The notes beneath the pieces are model-generated. The model saw nothing but the letters and a program-made list of their open reading frames with translations. It ran no database searches and had not been told where the DNA came from. Positions 15,397 to 24,362 of a DNA stretch of 29,157 nucleotides are shown one piece after another. The DNA comes from an uncultured cyanobacterium (lineage in GTDB: Bacteria; Cyanobacteriota; Vampirovibrionia; Gastranaerophilales; Gastranaerophilaceae): positions 1-29,157 of the forward strand of contig CAMTNN010000001.1 of assembly GCA_947073895.1 (NCBI GenBank), written 5' to 3'. The first letter of the stretch is position 1. The number at the start of each line of letters is the position of its first letter. Made by a program: the position numbers and the translations under genes.

Positions 15397-18300
15397 TTAT
15401 TTAGATATTATTGATAAATTTTGTCCTTCTTCCGGTATTTCAACTTTTTTGTAAGGATTTGAAACAATGTTATATTGTTTGTTTATAGGCATTGATTTAT
15501 TTCTGCCTCTAAATGTGTGTTTTAGAACCATAACACCGTTTCTTAAAGTATCTTTATTAAGAGCGATATAGCTTCCATGTTTAACTTTGAGAGCTCTTTC
15601 CATACAATTTGTTTCTTTATTAAAGATCTCTGAAACTACATAGGTAGCTTTATCTTTGCCGTTTGTATTGAAGAATTCCAATCCAAGAGGAAGAGCTAAA
15701 GATCCTAATGAAATATAGTCGATACCGTTATCATTTTGATGCGGTTTAACTCTATGATTAGTGCTTACTCCTGTTGCATCAAAGACAGATACTGCCATAT
15801 TTCCGTGGCCGTCTTGCATTAGAAGTGCAGGAATATCTCCTCTGGAAGTTGATGCTATATAAGGAGTTCCGTGGTCAAGAGCTTCACCGCCTTGAGTTCT
15901 TATATCAATTGCTTCCTGAAAACGTCTTAAGATTTCTTTTCTGATATTATTTAGCGGGCCATCTTCTTCAAGCTCAGACCAAGGAATAGCATTTCTGTTT
16001 TGCAGATATACGTTTTTAGCTTTTTCGTCAAAACCTAACGCGCCTAACATATCTCTTGCAAAGATTGTCGGAATTCCAGGTAATGCTGATAAGAATGAAG
16101 CATACATAACAGCTTTTTCAAATGCAGGTTCTGTTGAACGTCTGAATAATTCTTCAAGTATTTTATTAGATTCTTCAAAACGTTGTCCCTGAGCAAGAAC
16201 ATTATCTTTTTGTGCAAGATATTCTGCTTCTGAAATAATCATCTTAATTGCAGCTTCAAAATCCAATGCTCCGAAACCATTCTTTCTCATTGAAATATCT
16301 GAACCTTCTTCAAATGGAAGCTGAGCTTGTTTTTCTCTTATGAAATCGGCATTATATTGTTTAAGGTATTCACTTTGTGCAGCTTTAAATTTTTCTGCAA
16401 TTTCGTCATTAGCTCCGTGTCTAACATCATAGAATGCTTCTCTTAAAACACCGGCAATTTTTGCAACATAAAGACTGTATTTTGACAAATCACTTTCGTT
16501 GCTGCTATCGCCTAAAATTGTTTTAATAAGGTCTATATTGCTTTTGCTGTTAGGGTCTTGTTGTCCAAAGTGCCAGTCAACTTCTTTATTAGCTTTTTCT
16601 ATAATTTGGCCGAATTCTTCATTAGATAAAGTTATTCCGGCTTTATTAATCATATATTCCAGAGCACCTGAAAGTGTTGAAATCGGCTCTATGCCATCAA
16701 ATGCAAGTTTAAATTCAGGGCCTTCGCCTAAATAATTACCGTTTGTTAAATGAGCGAGAGCTTGTTTTAAGTATGATTTTATTTCATTGCTGAATCCTGT
16801 TTCGTTAATGCAATCGCGCATTAATTCGCTCATTGCAGCAGCTTTGTTGCTTGCCAGTCTGTAGTAATTCTTGTCGTGAAGGAAGAACTTTGCTTCTAAA
16901 GGCAATGAATGTTTATCAGGTGAATTTGTAAGAAGCTGCATTACGATTTCTTGAGCCCAAGGTGTTTCTGCAATATTTGCATTGAATAATGGAACATTTA
17001 ATGCCATTCCGTGCATAACACTTGGTTTATCGTGGTTGTCTGCGAATGTCCATAGGTTTCTGATATAATCAACCCCTCTTGAATTGATAATATTTACGAA
17101 GTTATTCATGAATCCTGCCATACTACCGGTTGAACCGCTGACAACATCAGGAGAGAATACTTTTAATAAATCAGTGAAAGTATAAGAATAAGCTGCTTCT
17201 GATACAATACCTGTTTGAAGGTAGAACTGTTTCATTGCTTCGTCTACAGATTTGTATTTGTTTCCGATATCAATTCTCTGACTGTATGGGTCAATTGAAT
17301 CACCGTAATTTGCTCTCATAAGCTGGTCAACGTCTGTGATTTCTGCAACGATATATGCGTTAGGATTTTCTTTCTTAACTGCTTGTACAAATTTTGACCA
17401 AAAATCGATTGCTTGATCCCATGCCTGATCGAATGTTAAATCTCCATTTCTTACAGCGTCCATATCAATAACGTCTTTTGCTGCGTCTAATCTCCAGTCT
17501 AAACCTAAAGATGCTTTTGCAACGATAGCTTCTGCCAATCTGAAACTGTCGGTATTAGTACCTTCAAGTCTTTTTAAGATTGATTTTGAAACAAACTCAA
17601 CGTCGTTGTTTCCTAATGCTTTCAAACCGTGTTCCATGATTTTTCTTAAATCAGCTGCTTCGTCAGCAGGGTTATGAGCATGAATTCCGAGCTGTTTGAT
17701 TGTTGTATGTTCTTTTAACTTGTCATAATCATAGGTAATTGTACCGTCTTCAAATGTCCAAGCTTCTGTGTTTTCGCCTCCGACAGCTTTTAACAGTGCA
17801 TATTTTGCAATATCCTGTCCGAGTGCTTCCATTACATATTCGCCATAAATAGTGTAATTTCCGTTTTCATCAAGAAGTTTTTCTTCAGACTCTGCATCAA
17901 TTTGCTGAATAACACGATCTGCAAAATTCTTTAACTCGTTTCTGTAAAGATCGTTCATTTTCAAATAGTTGTCTGCATAATCTTTAACTAAATGAGGTTC
18001 TTTTTGCTGCATTAATTCAAATCTGGAAAGTCCTATTGTTTCCGGATTTGTAGCTCTGTTTGAGAAGAACGATGTTGAAAGTATGCCAACTGTGTTTTCG
18101 CCAAATTCGAGTGAATCCAACGGAAGACTCATTAATGCTTTTACTGTAACATCATCTTTACTTAAAACCCCTTTTGGAGCAAGGTTGTAAAATTCTTCAA
18201 GAGTATTATCAATAGCGCCTTCACTTAATTGTGCTTCTTTAGGAAGTTTGCCATCTGCGATTAATTTATCTATGGCTTCTTTTGTTGTAGCATTTTGAAG

Positions 18301-19818
18301 AGTTTGAGCAGTATAAAGAGTTTGGATAAGTTTTGATTTTTCGCTCCAGTATCTTGCTGCCTGAATAGCCATGTCCTGAACTTCGTAAGTTCCTCTTTCT
18401 GTTAACATGCTTTCGTAATCTGCTTGTGAAGGATCAACGATTGCTCTCAAGATTTTTTCATCATAACCTGACATATGGTAGTTCATTTTTGCCATATCGG
18501 TGTTAGCATCCCAGGTTACGAATCCGCCGTCAGTCTTTTTGATAAATTTAAAGTTAGAAAATTGTCCTATTAACAAAGTGCCTTCTGGAGAGTTTTGTAC
18601 GATAGGATTTTCGCTTTCTTTGTTTGTATCTCTTAGAACTTCAAGTCGTTTTGTGTATTCTTTAGGATTAACTTCAAATACATAGCTGATTATTGTATCA
18701 TCGTGAGAATTGATATCAAGAGGAGTTCCTGATTTCAAATTTTTGTAAACATTAATAGGTCTTTCTAAATCAGCAGATTGTTCATCTGTTGTTTGAGAAG
18801 CATCATAAATTTGGATTAAAGTTTCTTTGTCTGCTTTGTAAGCCGGATTTGCTACAACTTCACCTTTTTCAGGATCATAGATTGAAGGAGCATTTATGAC
18901 TTTATGTCTTAAATTTTCAACATGTTTTGGAACAACACCGTAACCTAAAGGAGCATCTTTTATTCCTGTCATTTTAAACCAGTATTGTGATTGAGGATGT
19001 TTGCCTGCCCATCTTACGGCATATTGGAAATGGATACCTTCTAAACCTTCCGAAGTAAAAGTACCGTCATATACGAATTTTTTACCGTGTTGGAACATTT
19101 TTTTCATAAAGCTTGCATAGTTTTCTGTGGTGCCCATTGCAGAATCTATTTGCATGTTGTTTTTGTTCCAATAGCGGAAAGCAGAACGGTTGTCCCCGCC
19201 TGCTACGGGAGTTGAGAATAAAACTTTCACGTCTTTTAAAATTTTAGGGCCGTTTTCGCTCTTAAGTGCATCAAGGTCGTATTCATAACCTGCAAGGCTT
19301 CCGCCCATTGCGTTAGCAAAGTTTCTGATTACTCCTTCTGCATCTTTTTGTCTTTGAGGGTCGTATAAAACTTTTCCTGTTTTTTTGTCGTAATAAGCAC
19401 CAGGTCTATGTAAGTCAGGCATGCTCAAAATGCCCGGGCCTTGTACCATTGGAGTAGTGCCGCGTGTTGTAACAAGAACGGCACCATCTTCTTTTATACC
19501 TGTTTCGGGAAGTAATCTGCCGTCAGGTGTTACAATTTCGTAAGCAAACATATTTGGGTTTAAAGCCTTCATATCACGAAGGCGTACAGCTACACCGCCA
19601 TGACTAATCGGATAATCACCAACAACATTCTCCCTGATTACTTCATAGCCTGTTGCACGGTCGGTATTCATTTTAACGTTGTAAAATTTGACTCTGCGCT
19701 CGCCTTCATGGGGATGATTGAACCTCATAATTGGATTGCCGACATCATTGATTTCATGTTGATAACCTTTAAATACTTGCTGACTTTTGTTACTATTCCC
19801 AATTTTGTTTACAAACAC
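15397..19818 (-). CDS. Giant GH13 (alpha-amylase superfamily) protein, 1473 residues
   Basis: GH13 enzymes cleave or transfer alpha-glucosidic bonds. Residues below are numbered from GTG 19818. Region I is FVYDGTFTSEGLEG with Asp251, but the usual Asn-His is Thr-Ser. Region II, GLDWRLDAAKD, carries nucleophile Asp778. Region III, YIVAEIT, has acid/base Glu826. Region IV, FADNHDK, has Asp930. The barrel end PGIPTIFARDMLGALG and RNAIPW and a beta-rich C-terminal domain follow. Regions I and II are about 527 residues apart instead of roughly 100, so a huge mostly helical insertion is present. I prefer GTG 19818 because AAGGAG lies eight bases upstream; the ATG at 19839 has none. There is no signal peptide. 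It is the first gene of a pair with the AAA ATPase. The substrate is unknown. Confidence 0.75.
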   Translation of the reverse strand: MFVNKIGNSNKSQQVFKGYQHEINDVGNPIMRFNHPHEGERRVKFYNVKMNTDRATGYEVIRENVVGDYPISHGGVAVRLRDMKALNPNMFAYEIVTPDGRLLPETGIKEDGAVLVTTRGTTPMVQGPGILSMPDLHRPGAYYDKKTGKVLYDPQRQKDAEGVIRNFANAMGGSLAGYEYDLDALKSENGPKILKDVKVLFSTPVAGGDNRSAFRYWNKNNMQIDSAMGTTENYASFMKKMFQHGKKFVYDGTFTSEGLEGIHFQYAVRWAGKHPQSQYWFKMTGIKDAPLGYGVVPKHVENLRHKVINAPSIYDPEKGEVVANPAYKADKETLIQIYDASQTTDEQSADLERPINVYKNLKSGTPLDINSHDDTIISYVFEVNPKEYTKRLEVLRDTNKESENPIVQNSPEGTLLIGQFSNFKFIKKTDGGFVTWDANTDMAKMNYHMSGYDEKILRAIVDPSQADYESMLTERGTYEVQDMAIQAARYWSEKSKLIQTLYTAQTLQNATTKEAIDKLIADGKLPKEAQLSEGAIDNTLEEFYNLAPKGVLSKDDVTVKALMSLPLDSLEFGENTVGILSTSFFSNRATNPETIGLSRFELMQQKEPHLVKDYADNYLKMNDLYRNELKNFADRVIQQIDAESEEKLLDENGNYTIYGEYVMEALGQDIAKYALLKAVGGENTEAWTFEDGTITYDYDKLKEHTTIKQLGIHAHNPADEAADLRKIMEHGLKALGNNDVEFVSKSILKRLEGTNTDSFRLAEAIVAKASLGLDWRLDAAKDVIDMDAVRNGDLTFDQAWDQAIDFWSKFVQAVKKENPNAYIVAEITDVDQLMRANYGDSIDPYSQRIDIGNKYKSVDEAMKQFYLQTGIVSEAAYSYTFTDLLKVFSPDVVSGSTGSMAGFMNNFVNIINSRGVDYIRNLWTFADNHDKPSVMHGMALNVPLFNANIAETPWAQEIVMQLLTNSPDKHSLPLEAKFFLHDKNYYRLASNKAAAMSELMRDCINETGFSNEIKSYLKQALAHLTNGNYLGEGPEFKLAFDGIEPISTLSGALEYMINKAGITLSNEEFGQIIEKANKEVDWHFGQQDPNSKSNIDLIKTILGDSSNESDLSKYSLYVAKIAGVLREAFYDVRHGANDEIAEKFKAAQSEYLKQYNADFIREKQAQLPFEEGSDISMRKNGFGALDFEAAIKMIISEAEYLAQKDNVLAQGQRFEESNKILEELFRRSTEPAFEKAVMYASFLSALPGIPTIFARDMLGALGFDEKAKNVYLQNRNAIPWSELEEDGPLNNIRKEILRRFQEAIDIRTQGGEALDHGTPYIASTSRGDIPALLMQDGHGNMAVSVFDATGVSTNHRVKPHQNDNGIDYISLGSLALPLGLEFFNTNGKDKATYVVSEIFNKETNCMERALKVKHGSYIALNKDTLRNGVMVLKHTFRGRNKSMPINKQYNIVSNPYKKVEIPEEGQNLSIISK

Positions 19819-19998
19819 GACCTTTACTCCTTCATACATATATAAAAAAATCGGAATGATTTTTTTTGCTTTTTATTTGCCAGAATAAACAAACATTTTA
19901 CAAAAATTAATATTGTATATAATACACATAATAATTAAGATTTCGACAGTTTTATTCTAAAACAAAAGTTATTATTTGGCAATAAAAGTGAATATATA

Positions 19999-21843
19999 TT
20001 ATATTCCAAGAGACGGTGCAATTTGAATAAATGTTCTGACTAAATTTGCATCCCACTGTGTGCCGGCTCCTTCTTCAAGGATGGCAAATGCTTTTTCAAT
20101 ATTCATGCCTTTTCTGTATGGTCTGTCACTGACTAAGGCGTGATAAGTGTCTGCGATTGCAACAATTTTTGCAGCAAGCGGGATATCTCCGTTTGAAAGT
20201 CCTTCCGGATAACCTTTACCGTCAATTCTTTCGTGGTGGTATTTTACAATCGGAATTAAATCCTGCAAATTAGGATTTGGAGCTAATACTTTATCAACAC
20301 CGATAACCGGATGTTGTTTCATGATAATCCATTCTTCATCAGACAATGGGCCTTCTTTTTTAAGCACGGTTTCAGGGATACCGATTTTGCCGACATCGTG
20401 AAGCAATGCACCCAGTGTAATGCGTGCAACTTCTTTTTCAGGAAGGTTAATAGCTCTTGCTAATGCTTCTGAGAATTTTGATACAGAAGTTGAGTGACCT
20501 TTAGTATACGGGTCTTTTGCATCAATAGCACCGGCTAATGAGGTTGCGATTTCCCAGGTTCTTGTATCTGAAATATCGTGGTCTTCATTGAATTTTTCGA
20601 TTAATTCTTCTTCGAAGTTGATTCCTAATTGTGCGTGACGTTTAGAGATAACTTCTGCGTATGATTTTAATGCACTATTATCCCAGAAGTTAAAGTCAGA
20701 AGAGCTGATAATAGCTGACATTCCGTCTTTATAACCTTTAGCTTTTGAAATATACATTGCTTGTTCTGCAAGAATAAGTAACTTTTCTTTATCACTTGTG
20801 CAGTCAGGATAAGTTGCTACACCAACTGCAACTTTGATTGGCCCGAGTTCATCAATAAAGCAGCAAGAAAGTGAGTATGTCAAATACTCAGCAACATATT
20901 TTGCCTGCTCGGAAGACGTATTTGGTAAAATAATAGCAAGTTCATCTCCGCCATAACGGCCTGCAATATCTCCTTGACGAAGATTTTGACGAACTTTTTC
21001 CGCAACAAGTTTAATAACTTCATCACCTTTTGCATGGCCGAGTTCTCTGTTAATCTTTGTAATGTTATTAATATCAAGCATCATAACAGATAGTTGCTGT
21101 TTATTAGTTTTAGCTCTGGAAATTTCATTTGTAAGAATTTCCTGAAAGCCTCTATGGTTGTATAAAAGAGTTAATGTATCAGTGTTAGCCAATTCATCAC
21201 TCATTTCCAATAATTCAAAATTATGTGTAGTAAGAGCTGTATAATTTGCAATTAAAGAATACAGAGAAATGTTTTGATTAGCATGCGCATCTTCAATAAT
21301 CATAACTCCTAAGCATTTATTAACTGAAATTAATGGTAAGATAGCAGTTGAGTAATTTTTATAATAAGAAAGTTTTAAATAATCATTCTTCTCAACAAAT
21401 TGTGTTGTACGATTTTTGAATACCTGAACAATTGGATTATCATCATCTTTCATAAATACTTTTGTAGAGAAATTGTTTCCGACTTTATCTTGTAATTTCA
21501 AATTTATACAATTAGATTTTTCTTTGAATAATCCTATTGCAAAAAATGCAGAATCAATATTCTGTGTGATAATTGAATAAACTTTATTGTAGAAATCAGC
21601 AGCGTTTGCAACATTGGAAATGCTGGTCAGGCTGTCAATAACATGTTTATAATTGAGTGTAAATGATTTTTCATTGTTGAATACCATGCTTTGAGGATTG
21701 AGCAATGAATTTATCGCAGAATTATTTGTCAAAGCATTAACTTTAGACACCAATTTACCTTGTGAAATAGGTGAAGAAACCATTTTTGAAGTATTTTGCG
21801 GCTTTGAAATTTCGTTCTTATTTACAACTTGTTTTTTATTCAC
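19999..21843 (-). CDS. GAF-GGDEF-HD-GYP cyclic-di-GMP turnover protein
   Basis: This 614-residue soluble protein combines synthesis and breakdown modules for cyclic-di-GMP. Residues about 70-215 form a GAF-like sensor. The GGDEF domain (about 218-380) has active-site GGDEL at 298-302 and an inhibitory I-site RQGD at 289-292, exactly five residues before it. The HD-GYP domain (about 430-610) has His482-Asp483 (LLHDVGKIG), HPVIG, HHERIDGKGYPEGL with GYP at 544-546, and DTYHAL. Both domains look catalytically competent, though Phe is Leu in GGDEL. The start is GTG with a weak Shine-Dalgarno. The first ~60 residues are Asn/Ser-rich and disordered. The neighbouring kinase at 22060-22851 may form part of the same signalling set. 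Confidence 0.92.
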   Translation of the reverse strand: MNKKQVVNKNEISKPQNTSKMVSSPISQGKLVSKVNALTNNSAINSLLNPQSMVFNNEKSFTLNYKHVIDSLTSISNVANAADFYNKVYSIITQNIDSAFFAIGLFKEKSNCINLKLQDKVGNNFSTKVFMKDDDNPIVQVFKNRTTQFVEKNDYLKLSYYKNYSTAILPLISVNKCLGVMIIEDAHANQNISLYSLIANYTALTTHNFELLEMSDELANTDTLTLLYNHRGFQEILTNEISRAKTNKQQLSVMMLDINNITKINRELGHAKGDEVIKLVAEKVRQNLRQGDIAGRYGGDELAIILPNTSSEQAKYVAEYLTYSLSCCFIDELGPIKVAVGVATYPDCTSDKEKLLILAEQAMYISKAKGYKDGMSAIISSSDFNFWDNSALKSYAEVISKRHAQLGINFEEELIEKFNEDHDISDTRTWEIATSLAGAIDAKDPYTKGHSTSVSKFSEALARAINLPEKEVARITLGALLHDVGKIGIPETVLKKEGPLSDEEWIIMKQHPVIGVDKVLAPNPNLQDLIPIVKYHHERIDGKGYPEGLSNGDIPLAAKIVAIADTYHALVSDRPYRKGMNIEKAFAILEEGAGTQWDANLVRTFIQIAPSLGI

Positions 21844-22059
21844 ACCAATTACCTTTTTTTACGAGTTGCCAATTTAAAACGCATAAATTTTTATAATTGA
21901 CTAATTTGAGATGTTGGTTAAAAAAAGTTTACAAAACAATCCTTTAACTTTATTTCCACTCGATAAACATACCCTTAATCATATATTAACATTTTTTTTG
22001 AACTTTTCTAGTGTTTTTATAGATTTATATTAAAATTGTTTACAATATAAAAATAAAAA

Positions 22060-22851
22060 CTATAGGTTAAATGGCTGAAGTTTTGATAATAATGCAGTTT
22101 TTGCAATATTACAATTATTTTTTTCAGGCAGTGTAAATGTGAAGGAATTTATATTTTTTGTAATATTTTCTACTTTTATTTTTCCGCCATGGAATTCAAT
22201 TATTTTTTTGCACATATACATTTTTATTCCGTGTCCTACAGTTGAAAATCTTGGATTGTTTGAAAACATTCTTTTGCATTCTTCTTCTGATAAGGATTTT
22301 CCGGCATAAATAATAGAAATTTCCAAATTGTTTTTGTTATTTTTAGAAGAAATAACAATTGTGCTTGATTTTGCAGCATAAAATATTGCAGTTGAAAATA
22401 AATAATACAGTAACTTTTCTATTTCAATTTTATCAGCCCAAATTGTACCGCAAGAATTTTCATCGGAATAAAATTTTATCATTTTTTCTTGCATTAAACT
22501 GTTGAACTTTGAAAAAGTTGAAGAAATTAAGTCAGATAAATTTAGAAATTCACAATTTAAAACCTGTTCTCCGTTTTCATAACGATAAGTGTTCAAAAGC
22601 ATATTAATCATATCAAGAGAATATGCGCATGAATCTTTTACATCTATGACTAATTCTTTATCATAATTTTTATTCAGCAAATCCAACCCGCGGATTTGAG
22701 CAAGCGTTGATACTTTGATATCGTGGCTTAGTGTTTTAATATAATTTTCTCTCTGGTTAAAAAGTTCTTCTTTTAAAGAAACGTTCTTTTTTAGAACAAA
22801 AAATAATATTAAAAGTATAACAATAAACAACAAATCTTTTACAATACTCAT
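22060..22851 (-). CDS. Membrane-bound, degenerate histidine kinase-like protein
   Basis: This 263-residue protein has one N-terminal membrane helix (about 5-20) and a HisKA-like helix with H-box TLSHDIKVSTL (His43). The ATP-binding half keeps the general HATPase fold but loses key residues. In the N-box the Mg-binding Asn is Thr154 (and Tyr150 at the first Asn). The G1 box reads YAGKSL in place of DNGPGI. The G2 box reads GHGIKMYMCKK, followed by an intact FHGGKI. ATP binding is therefore doubtful, and it may be a pseudokinase, a phosphatase or a scaffold. No periplasmic sensor domain is present and no response regulator gene is adjacent. A TATAAT lies 28 bases upstream of the ATG. Confidence 0.7.
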   Translation of the reverse strand: MSIVKDLLFIVILLILFFVLKKNVSLKEELFNQRENYIKTLSHDIKVSTLAQIRGLDLLNKNYDKELVIDVKDSCAYSLDMINMLLNTYRYENGEQVLNCEFLNLSDLISSTFSKFNSLMQEKMIKFYSDENSCGTIWADKIEIEKLLYYLFSTAIFYAAKSSTIVISSKNNKNNLEISIIYAGKSLSEEECKRMFSNNPRFSTVGHGIKMYMCKKIIEFHGGKIKVENITKNINSFTFTLPEKNNCNIAKTALLSKLQPFNL

Positions 22852-22878
22852 ATGTGACTATTCCTATCCGGTTACATT

Positions 22879-22884
22879 ATTATA
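22879..22884 (-). promoter_or_regulatory. Candidate -10 for the degenerate kinase gene
   Basis: A perfect TATAAT on the minus strand lies 28 bases before the start codon at 22851, with AGGA between them as a modest ribosome site. No acceptable -35 or TGn extension is visible, so confidence is low. Confidence 0.3.
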
Positions 22885-22928
22885 CTAACGGATATTAGAA
22901 AAATATAAATCAGCCGGTAGGGCATATA

Positions 22929-24044
22929 TTAATATACCGAGTTGAGTAATTGTTTATGTAGTTTTACATTATGAACTCTTAAATAATCTATCCCTTTTTG
23001 TATCAAAGGATATGAAAGAGCAAGAGTTAAGGAATCTTTTAGATTATTATCATCAGAATTATTTAATCCTAATAATGATTTTCTGGATATTCCAACCATG
23101 AGCGGTAGGTTAAGTGAATAAAACTCTTCAATTCTGTTTAAAAGTTCAAAATTATCTTCGCGTTTTTTCCCAAAACTGATTCCAACATCAAGGATAATAT
23201 TTTCAACTCCTTTGTTTTTTGCATATTCTGCTTTTTTTAAAAGATTTAAATAAACTTCTTCTACAACATCATTATATTCAGGCTTGTTTTCTGTTTTGCC
23301 GCAAGCATGTTGAATAATAATTGTTGCATTATATTCTGCTACGACATCTACAATGATTGGGTCGTAGTCCATGCCTGAAACATCATTAATGATTTTTGCG
23401 CCTTTTTCTAGTGCAAATCTTGCAACGTCTGAACTTCTTGTATCAATACTGATAGGAATATTCACATTTTTAATTTCATCTAATACAGGAGCAAGCCTTT
23501 CTATTTGAATTTCTGCCGGTATAGATTCTGCAAATGGTTTTGTACTCTCTGCTCCGATATCAATAATATCAGCTCCGTCTTCTATCAGTTTATAGAGATG
23601 TTGGATAGCTTCTTTTGAATTACAATATTTCCCGCCGTCTGAGAATGAGTTTGGTGTTATATTTAAAATCCCTGCAAGTTTTGTTTTTCTTTCCGGCATG
23701 GATAATTGTTCAATGATTTTGTCTCCCAGAACCGAAAGCGAAAATGGCTGTTTTTTTAATTTCTCTGCAATTTTTTTTAGTTCTGATATACTTCCGCCCA
23801 AAATTGCATTGGAAGATTCAATTTTTCCTGTAATAACTTCTCTGTGTACAGCACAATCCGAACCGCAGATTAGGGCTGTTTGTTTTAAAATATTAGCTTG
23901 AGCTGGTGTTAAATTAAATATTTTTAAGGTTTTATATTTGTATTTGTCGCAAGCTTTAAATCTATAAGCCGAATCAAAGCCAATCTTGCCGAGCTCTGTT
24001 TCAATATCTTTTGTAATTAATTCTTTTAGAATAAACTCATTCAT
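22929..24044 (-). CDS. folP: Dihydropteroate synthase with N-terminal extension
   Basis: DHPS condenses p-aminobenzoate with dihydropterin pyrophosphate in folate synthesis and is the sulfonamide target. The catalytic TIM barrel starts near residue 122: GILNITPNSFSDGG (125-138), DIIDIGAESTKP (usually GGESTRP), PISIDTRSSDVARFALEKG, INDVSG and MVGISRKSLLG. The 371-residue length exceeds the usual ~280 because of a ~115-residue N-terminal region containing ANILKQTALICGSDCAVHR. I recognise similar extensions in some other bacterial DHPS proteins, so it is a known variant and not a fusion artefact. The gene is divergent from the ACT-domain gene, with only 39 bases between them. There is no visible co-operon folate gene. 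Confidence 0.94.
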   Translation of the reverse strand: MNEFILKELITKDIETELGKIGFDSAYRFKACDKYKYKTLKIFNLTPAQANILKQTALICGSDCAVHREVITGKIESSNAILGGSISELKKIAEKLKKQPFSLSVLGDKIIEQLSMPERKTKLAGILNITPNSFSDGGKYCNSKEAIQHLYKLIEDGADIIDIGAESTKPFAESIPAEIQIERLAPVLDEIKNVNIPISIDTRSSDVARFALEKGAKIINDVSGMDYDPIIVDVVAEYNATIIIQHACGKTENKPEYNDVVEEVYLNLLKKAEYAKNKGVENIILDVGISFGKKREDNFELLNRIEEFYSLNLPLMVGISRKSLLGLNNSDDNNLKDSLTLALSYPLIQKGIDYLRVHNVKLHKQLLNSVY

Positions 24045-24052
24045 ACATAATA

Positions 24053-24061
24053 TGTTATAAT
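24053..24061 (+). promoter_or_regulatory. Extended -10 promoter for the ACT-domain gene
   Basis: TGT-TATAAT is a perfect -10 with TGn extension, 22 bases before the ATG at 24084. AAGGA (24071-24075) serves as the ribosome site. The -35 region would fall inside the start of folP. Confidence 0.6.
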
Positions 24062-24083
24062 AAAAACAAAAAGGAATCGAAAA

Positions 24084-24362
24084 ATGGATGAAAATAAAAT
24101 TATTATAACAGTTTCAGGTACTGATAAAGTTGGAATTGTTTCCGCAATATCAACTCTTCTTGCAAAACATAGCGTTAATATCGAGGATATTAAACAAACT
24201 CTTATGCAAGGTCATTTTGTAATGTTTATGCTGGGTGATATTACTAATGCTAATGTCAGTTTTAAAGAACTCAAAAATATCCTTATTGAAAAAGGTAACG
24301 AATTAGAGCTTGAAATCTGGGTTCAGAAAAAAGGGATTTTTGAAAAACTTAACACGATTTAG
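24084..24362 (+). CDS. ACT-domain regulatory protein (UPF0237-like)
   Basis: This 92-residue protein is a single ACT-type ligand-binding domain followed by a short tail. The sequence IITVSGTDKVGIVSAISTLL, AKHSVNIEDIKQTLMQGHF and the closing LELEIWVQKKGIFEKLNTI match the small UPF0237/ACT proteins. ACT domains usually bind amino acids or other small ligands; the target of this family is not established. It has its own promoter and ribosome site. Its 3' end overlaps the convergent rnhB by 14 bases. Confidence 0.88.
   Translation: MDENKIIITVSGTDKVGIVSAISTLLAKHSVNIEDIKQTLMQGHFVMFMLGDITNANVSFKELKNILIEKGNELELEIWVQKKGIFEKLNTI

Noticed and set aside
19844..19866. Hairpin AAAAAAATC-GGAAT-GATTTTTTT as a terminator
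   Set aside because: The stem is almost all A-T and lies in the leader just upstream of the GH13-like gene, where a terminator would block that gene; more likely chance A/T runs.
22929..23690. N-terminal extension of FolP as a novel domain fusion
   Set aside because: The extension resembles those I know from other bacterial dihydropteroate synthases, so it is not new.
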